Source: JAVJSU01 sp040219275
Lineage (GTDB): Bacteria > Chloroflexota > Anaerolineae > Aggregatilineales > Phototrophicaceae
Assembly (NCBI GenBank): GCA_040219275.1
Contig: JAVJSU010000007.1
Location: 434,001 to 498,000 of the forward strand
DNA: 64,000 bases
Direction: 5' to 3'
Shown: one piece after another, positions 61,101-64,000 of the stretch
Layout: each line of letters starts with the position of its first letter
Position numbering within the stretch: the stretch's first letter is position 1
The notes under the pieces: generated by a model
The model's input: the letters and a program-made list of their open reading frames with translations, nothing else
The model's database searches: none
What the model was told of the DNA's origin: nothing
Made by a program: the position numbers and the translations under genes

Positions 61101-62075
61101 ATGGAAACTGATTTACAGGAAGTAAGCACCATTGATATGTTGAAATCTTATGTTGAGTCTGTGGAAGCGACAGATACGATGGCGGAAGCGGGACGAAAGA
61201 TTTTGCTGGCTGATTTTGTGACGATGCTCGACAATGAAAAAGGGAGTCGCACAGGTAAAGACATTGAATCCGTACATGATATGCGCGTTGCAACACGTCG
61301 GATGCGAACCACTTTTAATTTGCTCGGCGCATATTATAAATCGAAGCCGATGCGTCATTATGTAGAGAGCCTGAGAATTCTAGCGCGCAAACTTGGCGAA
61401 GTGCGTGATCTTGACGTGATGATTGCTAATCTGCAAGCCTATCAGGAAAAATTAGAGGATGAGGAAGATCGTACCAATTTAGCGAAGGTCATCTCCAAAT
61501 TGGATAAGCAACGCTCTAAAGCGCGCAAGCAACTAATTTCTCATCTAGATAGCAAAGAGTATGCTCAATTTGTAGAGACCTATACCTCCTTCTTGACAAA
61601 ACCGGGCAAGGCAGCGAAAGCTGTGGATGAAGACGAACCGGTGCCGTTTCAGGTTCGGCATGTCGTCCCGGTGATTGTGCATGAATATCTAGCAAACGTC
61701 CGCGCCTATGACAATGTACTGGAAGATGCAGAAATCGAAATCCTCCATGCTTTGCGGATTGAATTTAAGCAGTTGCGTTATCTGATCGAAAATTTTAGGG
61801 ATGTGCTTGGTAATACGGCGGGTGATTTTATTGTCGAAGTCAAGACGATGCAGGATCATCTGGGGCGCATTCAGGATATTGATGTGGCAAACGAAGCCCT
61901 TGAATCCCTCATATCTGACCTCAAAAAGTCACAACGCCCTGTGCTTGAAAAATATATCACGGCAATCAGCGCGGAGCATCCGATTCTCGTTGAGGCATTC
62001 CCCGAAGTCTGGGCGCGCTTTAACACGCGCACCGTACAGCAGAAATTATCCAACGCATTGCTGATGTTGCGCTAA
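61101..62075 (+). CDS. CHAD-domain protein
   Basis: A 324-residue CHAD protein: two four-helix bundles rich in conserved His, Arg and Lys that bind polyphosphate granules. The first signature is VHDMRVATRRMRTTFNLL (about residues 55-72) and the second is ALRIEFKQLRYLIENF (about 217-232), with LARKLGEVRDLDVMI between them. It has no fused CYTH phosphatase domain. GGACGATGGGG upstream is a possible ribosome-binding site. It is divergent from the mutase and convergent with the trehalose synthase-like gene. Confidence 0.9.
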   Translation: METDLQEVSTIDMLKSYVESVEATDTMAEAGRKILLADFVTMLDNEKGSRTGKDIESVHDMRVATRRMRTTFNLLGAYYKSKPMRHYVESLRILARKLGEVRDLDVMIANLQAYQEKLEDEEDRTNLAKVISKLDKQRSKARKQLISHLDSKEYAQFVETYTSFLTKPGKAAKAVDEDEPVPFQVRHVVPVIVHEYLANVRAYDNVLEDAEIEILHALRIEFKQLRYLIENFRDVLGNTAGDFIVEVKTMQDHLGRIQDIDVANEALESLISDLKKSQRPVLEKYITAISAEHPILVEAFPEVWARFNTRTVQQKLSNALLMLR

Positions 62076-62083
62076 GTTCAACG

Positions 62084-62113
62084 AAAAAGGGCTGGTCAAA
62101 TCATCGCCAGCCC
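62084..62113 (-). terminator. terminator of the GH13 gene (minus strand)
   Basis: GGGCTGG (62089-62095) pairs with CCAGCCC (62107-62113); on the minus strand the stem is followed by TTTTTCG. Confidence 0.6.
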
Positions 62114-62125
62114 CAATCTGTCATA

Positions 62126-63760
62126 TTAACTTTCAGGATATTGAACCCTAAACCATCGGTAGCCATACGCGTCCAGTTTCACTTCCTCAGAACCATCCTG
62201 TAATGTATAGACCTTGTTGCCTAGCACATCAATAAGCTGTGTATTTTTCGGGTGTTTGAGCGTAATGGTTGCCTTTTTATCTCGTAAATTGTGCACGGCG
62301 ACGACTTCTTTTTCGTGCCATTTACAGCTGTGTGCAAAAACGCCATCATCCCCTGTTTTGACAATTTCCCATTTACCAAATCCGAACTCTGGACATTGCT
62401 TGCGCGCACGAATAATGCGTTCCATCCAATTAAGCAATGAGTCTGGATCGCGTTGCTGATCGGCGAAGTTCACTTTTTCATAGCTAAAATCGCCCTCATT
62501 AATCACTGGACGGATTAGCGCATCTGCGTTCGCTTTAGAGAATCCAGCATTTTTCTCCCGTGACCATTGCATCGGCGTGCGGACACTGTTGCGTTCTTTT
62601 AGGGATAGGTCATCGCCCATACCAATTTCCTGCCCATAACGGAGTACAGGCGTACCCGGAAGTGTAAACATCAAACTATATGCCAATTCCAGACAACGCC
62701 GATCATTGTGCAACATCGGGGCGAGTCGCCTGCGAATACCACGGTCATATATTTGCATATTTTCATCGGGACCAAACGCCTGAAATGCAAGCTGACGTTC
62801 GTCATCGCTTAATCGACCAAGGTCAATTTCGTCATGATTCCGCAAGAAGATTGCCCATTGTCCGGTGTCAGGAATTTCTGGTGGTGCATTCAATCCCTCT
62901 TTTAGATATTTTGCATCGCCGGTCGCCATCGCGAGGAACAAATGCTGATTCAGCATAAAGTGAAAAATCATCTGAAGTTTGGTGCCATCGCCGAAATAAT
63001 CTTTGACTTCGTCCATCGCAATATTGGCTTCTGCAAGGATAATGGCATCGCCTTTGCGCCACGACAAAAATTGACGCATCTCACGCAAAAAGCCGAAGGG
63101 ATTTTCGGTGGTTGGATTATCTAGCCCTTTGAGTTCGATCAAAAATGGTGCGGCATCAACCCGAAAGCCAGATACGCCTAGTTGCAACCAGAAGCCCATG
63201 ATGCGCTTGATTTCCTGACGCACAGCGGGATTATCAATATTTAAGTCTGCCTGATGCTTGTAAAAACGATGGAAATAATATGCTTCGGCTTTGCGGTCAT
63301 ACGTCCAGACCGATTCTTGCACGCCGGGGAAGACTACACCTTCGTCAGCGTCTTCTGGCTTTTCATCACTCCACACGTAAAAATCGCGGTAAATTGAGTT
63401 TTCATCCGCGCGTGCCGCCTGAAACCACGGATGGTCAATTGAGGTGTGGTTGACCACCAGATCAACAATGACGCGAATGCCATATTCTTTGGCGCGAAGC
63501 ATAAATTCCACAAAATCGCCTAGCGTTCCGAGACGTGGGTCGACACTGTAGTAATCAGTGATGTCGTAGCCGTTGTCGCGGTTAGGCGAGGGATAAAAGG
63601 GTAGTAGCCAGATGCAGTTGATTCCGAGGCTGGAAATTTCGGGTAATCGGGTGATGAGTCCGCGGAAATCGCCGATTCCATCGCCGTCCGAATCCTGATA
63701 GGTTTCTACATCCAGACAATAAATAATGGAATCCTTGTACCATAGGTCTTTGGAATTCAT
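62126..63760 (-). CDS. treS: trehalose synthase-type GH13 enzyme
   Basis: A 544-residue GH13 alpha-glucosidase-type enzyme most like trehalose synthase (maltose alpha-D-glucosyltransferase), which isomerises maltose to trehalose. Family motifs are the opening WYKDSIIYCLDVETYQDSDGDG, GYDITDYYSVDP, VVNHTS (motif I), GFRVDAAPF with the nucleophile Asp, ILAEAN with the general acid Glu, and FLRNHDEIDLGRL with the transition-state Asp. The C-terminal beta-domain completes the usual size. The maltokinase domain sometimes fused to TreS is absent. Oligo-1,6-glucosidase is an alternative. Confidence 0.85.
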   Translation of the reverse strand: MNSKDLWYKDSIIYCLDVETYQDSDGDGIGDFRGLITRLPEISSLGINCIWLLPFYPSPNRDNGYDITDYYSVDPRLGTLGDFVEFMLRAKEYGIRVIVDLVVNHTSIDHPWFQAARADENSIYRDFYVWSDEKPEDADEGVVFPGVQESVWTYDRKAEAYYFHRFYKHQADLNIDNPAVRQEIKRIMGFWLQLGVSGFRVDAAPFLIELKGLDNPTTENPFGFLREMRQFLSWRKGDAIILAEANIAMDEVKDYFGDGTKLQMIFHFMLNQHLFLAMATGDAKYLKEGLNAPPEIPDTGQWAIFLRNHDEIDLGRLSDDERQLAFQAFGPDENMQIYDRGIRRRLAPMLHNDRRCLELAYSLMFTLPGTPVLRYGQEIGMGDDLSLKERNSVRTPMQWSREKNAGFSKANADALIRPVINEGDFSYEKVNFADQQRDPDSLLNWMERIIRARKQCPEFGFGKWEIVKTGDDGVFAHSCKWHEKEVVAVHNLRDKKATITLKHPKNTQLIDVLGNKVYTLQDGSEEVKLDAYGYRWFRVQYPES

Positions 63761-63847
63761 ACAACTCCTACTTAAGCTATCTCAAATTTATAGTTTAAGT
63801 AGGGCGCATGAATGGGATAAAAACCTAACCTGATGTAGACGTAAGTA

Positions 63848-64000
63848 TTAGATTGGCGGAGTATTAGACCGTGTGTTGCGCTCATAAAATCGTTTGATGC
63901 CCGTCCAAAAGCCGAGGCTACCAATAAGCGCCACAGCAGGCATGGCTGACAGATAATAACGTTGCCATTCCAGTGGCGTGATGAGTGCGGTGGTGGCAAA
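63848..64000 (-). CDS. C-terminal end of a membrane protein, probably a membrane glycosyltransferase
   Basis: The right edge of the window opens in a minus-strand frame that ends in TAA at 63848-63850, leaving 50 residues. It reads TPLEWQRYYLSAMPAVALIGSLGFWTGIKRFYE near its start, resembling the last membrane segment and basic tail of PMT/ArnT-type membrane glycosyltransferases, where a W.RYYL.. segment precedes a hydrophobic helix. Most of the gene lies outside the window. The assignment is tentative. Confidence 0.5.
   Translation of the reverse strand, partial: FATTALITPLEWQRYYLSAMPAVALIGSLGFWTGIKRFYERNTRSNTPPI

Noticed and set aside
63772..63999. 75-codon minus-strand frame near the right edge
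   Set aside because: The frame at 63848-64000 gives a convincing hydrophobic C-terminus with a natural stop, whereas this frame is rich in unrelated residues and starts without a ribosome-binding site.

Overview
This window reads as a chromosomal segment of a free-living bacterium, most likely a member of the Chloroflexota (Anaerolineae-like). That placement is inferred from gene style: CHAD-domain protein, CarD regulator, a very large PDZ/multi-GAF membrane histidine kinase, UbiD/UbiE menaquinone enzymes, split B12 acyl-CoA mutase subunits, and two S1-type ribosomal proteins with acidic tails. Base composition is roughly balanced. Genes are dense and short operons overlap or nearly touch. 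I see no tRNA or rRNA gene, CRISPR array, phage or insertion sequence. The only sign of accessory DNA is a toxin-antitoxin pair between two exact 33-bp direct repeats at 43.5-44.4 kb, next to an AT-rich secreted beta-propeller gene.

Layout. 0-4.8 kb: tail of an unknown gene, rpsO, pnp (long hairpin leader), an AI-2E family permease. 4.8-8.5 kb: a tight operon (60-aa protein, methyltransferase-like protein, GT1-type glycosyltransferase, orphan HisKA-like protein, THUMP-like methyltransferase). 8.5-12 kb: DUF4258 protein, P5C dehydrogenase, phosphoribosyltransferase, PadR regulator. 12.1-15.8 kb: a translation block of two S1 paralogues, rpsU and infA. 16-18.3 kb: UbiE and UbiD-family enzymes on the minus strand. 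18.6-25.6 kb: methyltransferase, prmA and the hrcA-grpE-dnaK-dnaJ chaperone cluster. 25.8-30.5 kb: trxA and the 1411-aa sensor kinase. 30.6-35.4 kb: B12-binding mutase subunit, MeaB GTPase, prs, cupin, Uma2-type protein, aldo/keto reductase. 35.6-41.5 kb: secA, a winged-helix protein with two small membrane proteins, adenosine deaminase, metallo-hydrolase. 41.5-45.6 kb: a single-span membrane protein, mutM, the toxin-antitoxin pair, a beta-propeller. 45.7-51.6 kb: dnaE, carD, pfkA. 51.6-64 kb: YbaK, aldose epimerase, two NAD(P)-binding Rossmann proteins, a second beta-propeller, secreted protein, acyl-CoA mutase large subunit, CHAD protein, a GH13 trehalose synthase-like enzyme and the tail of a membrane protein.

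How the genes fit together. Much of the window is core information processing (S15, PNPase, S1 x2, S21, IF-1, DnaE, MutM, SecA, HrcA-DnaK). The leaders show visible control signals: an extended -10 promoter for rpsO, a pnp hairpin of the kind processed by RNase III, a fully consensus sigma70 promoter with nested inverted repeats before the second S1 gene, and a probable AUU start codon for CarD. Metabolically the strain appears to make menaquinone, degrade proline to glutamate, run glycolysis, make PRPP and interconvert branched acyl-CoAs with a B12 mutase. The mutase large subunit carries the Phe/Gln pair of isobutyryl-CoA mutase rather than the Tyr/Arg pair of methylmalonyl-CoA mutase, so its B12 subunit and MeaB chaperone, 28 kb away, may serve a non-standard acyl-CoA mutase.
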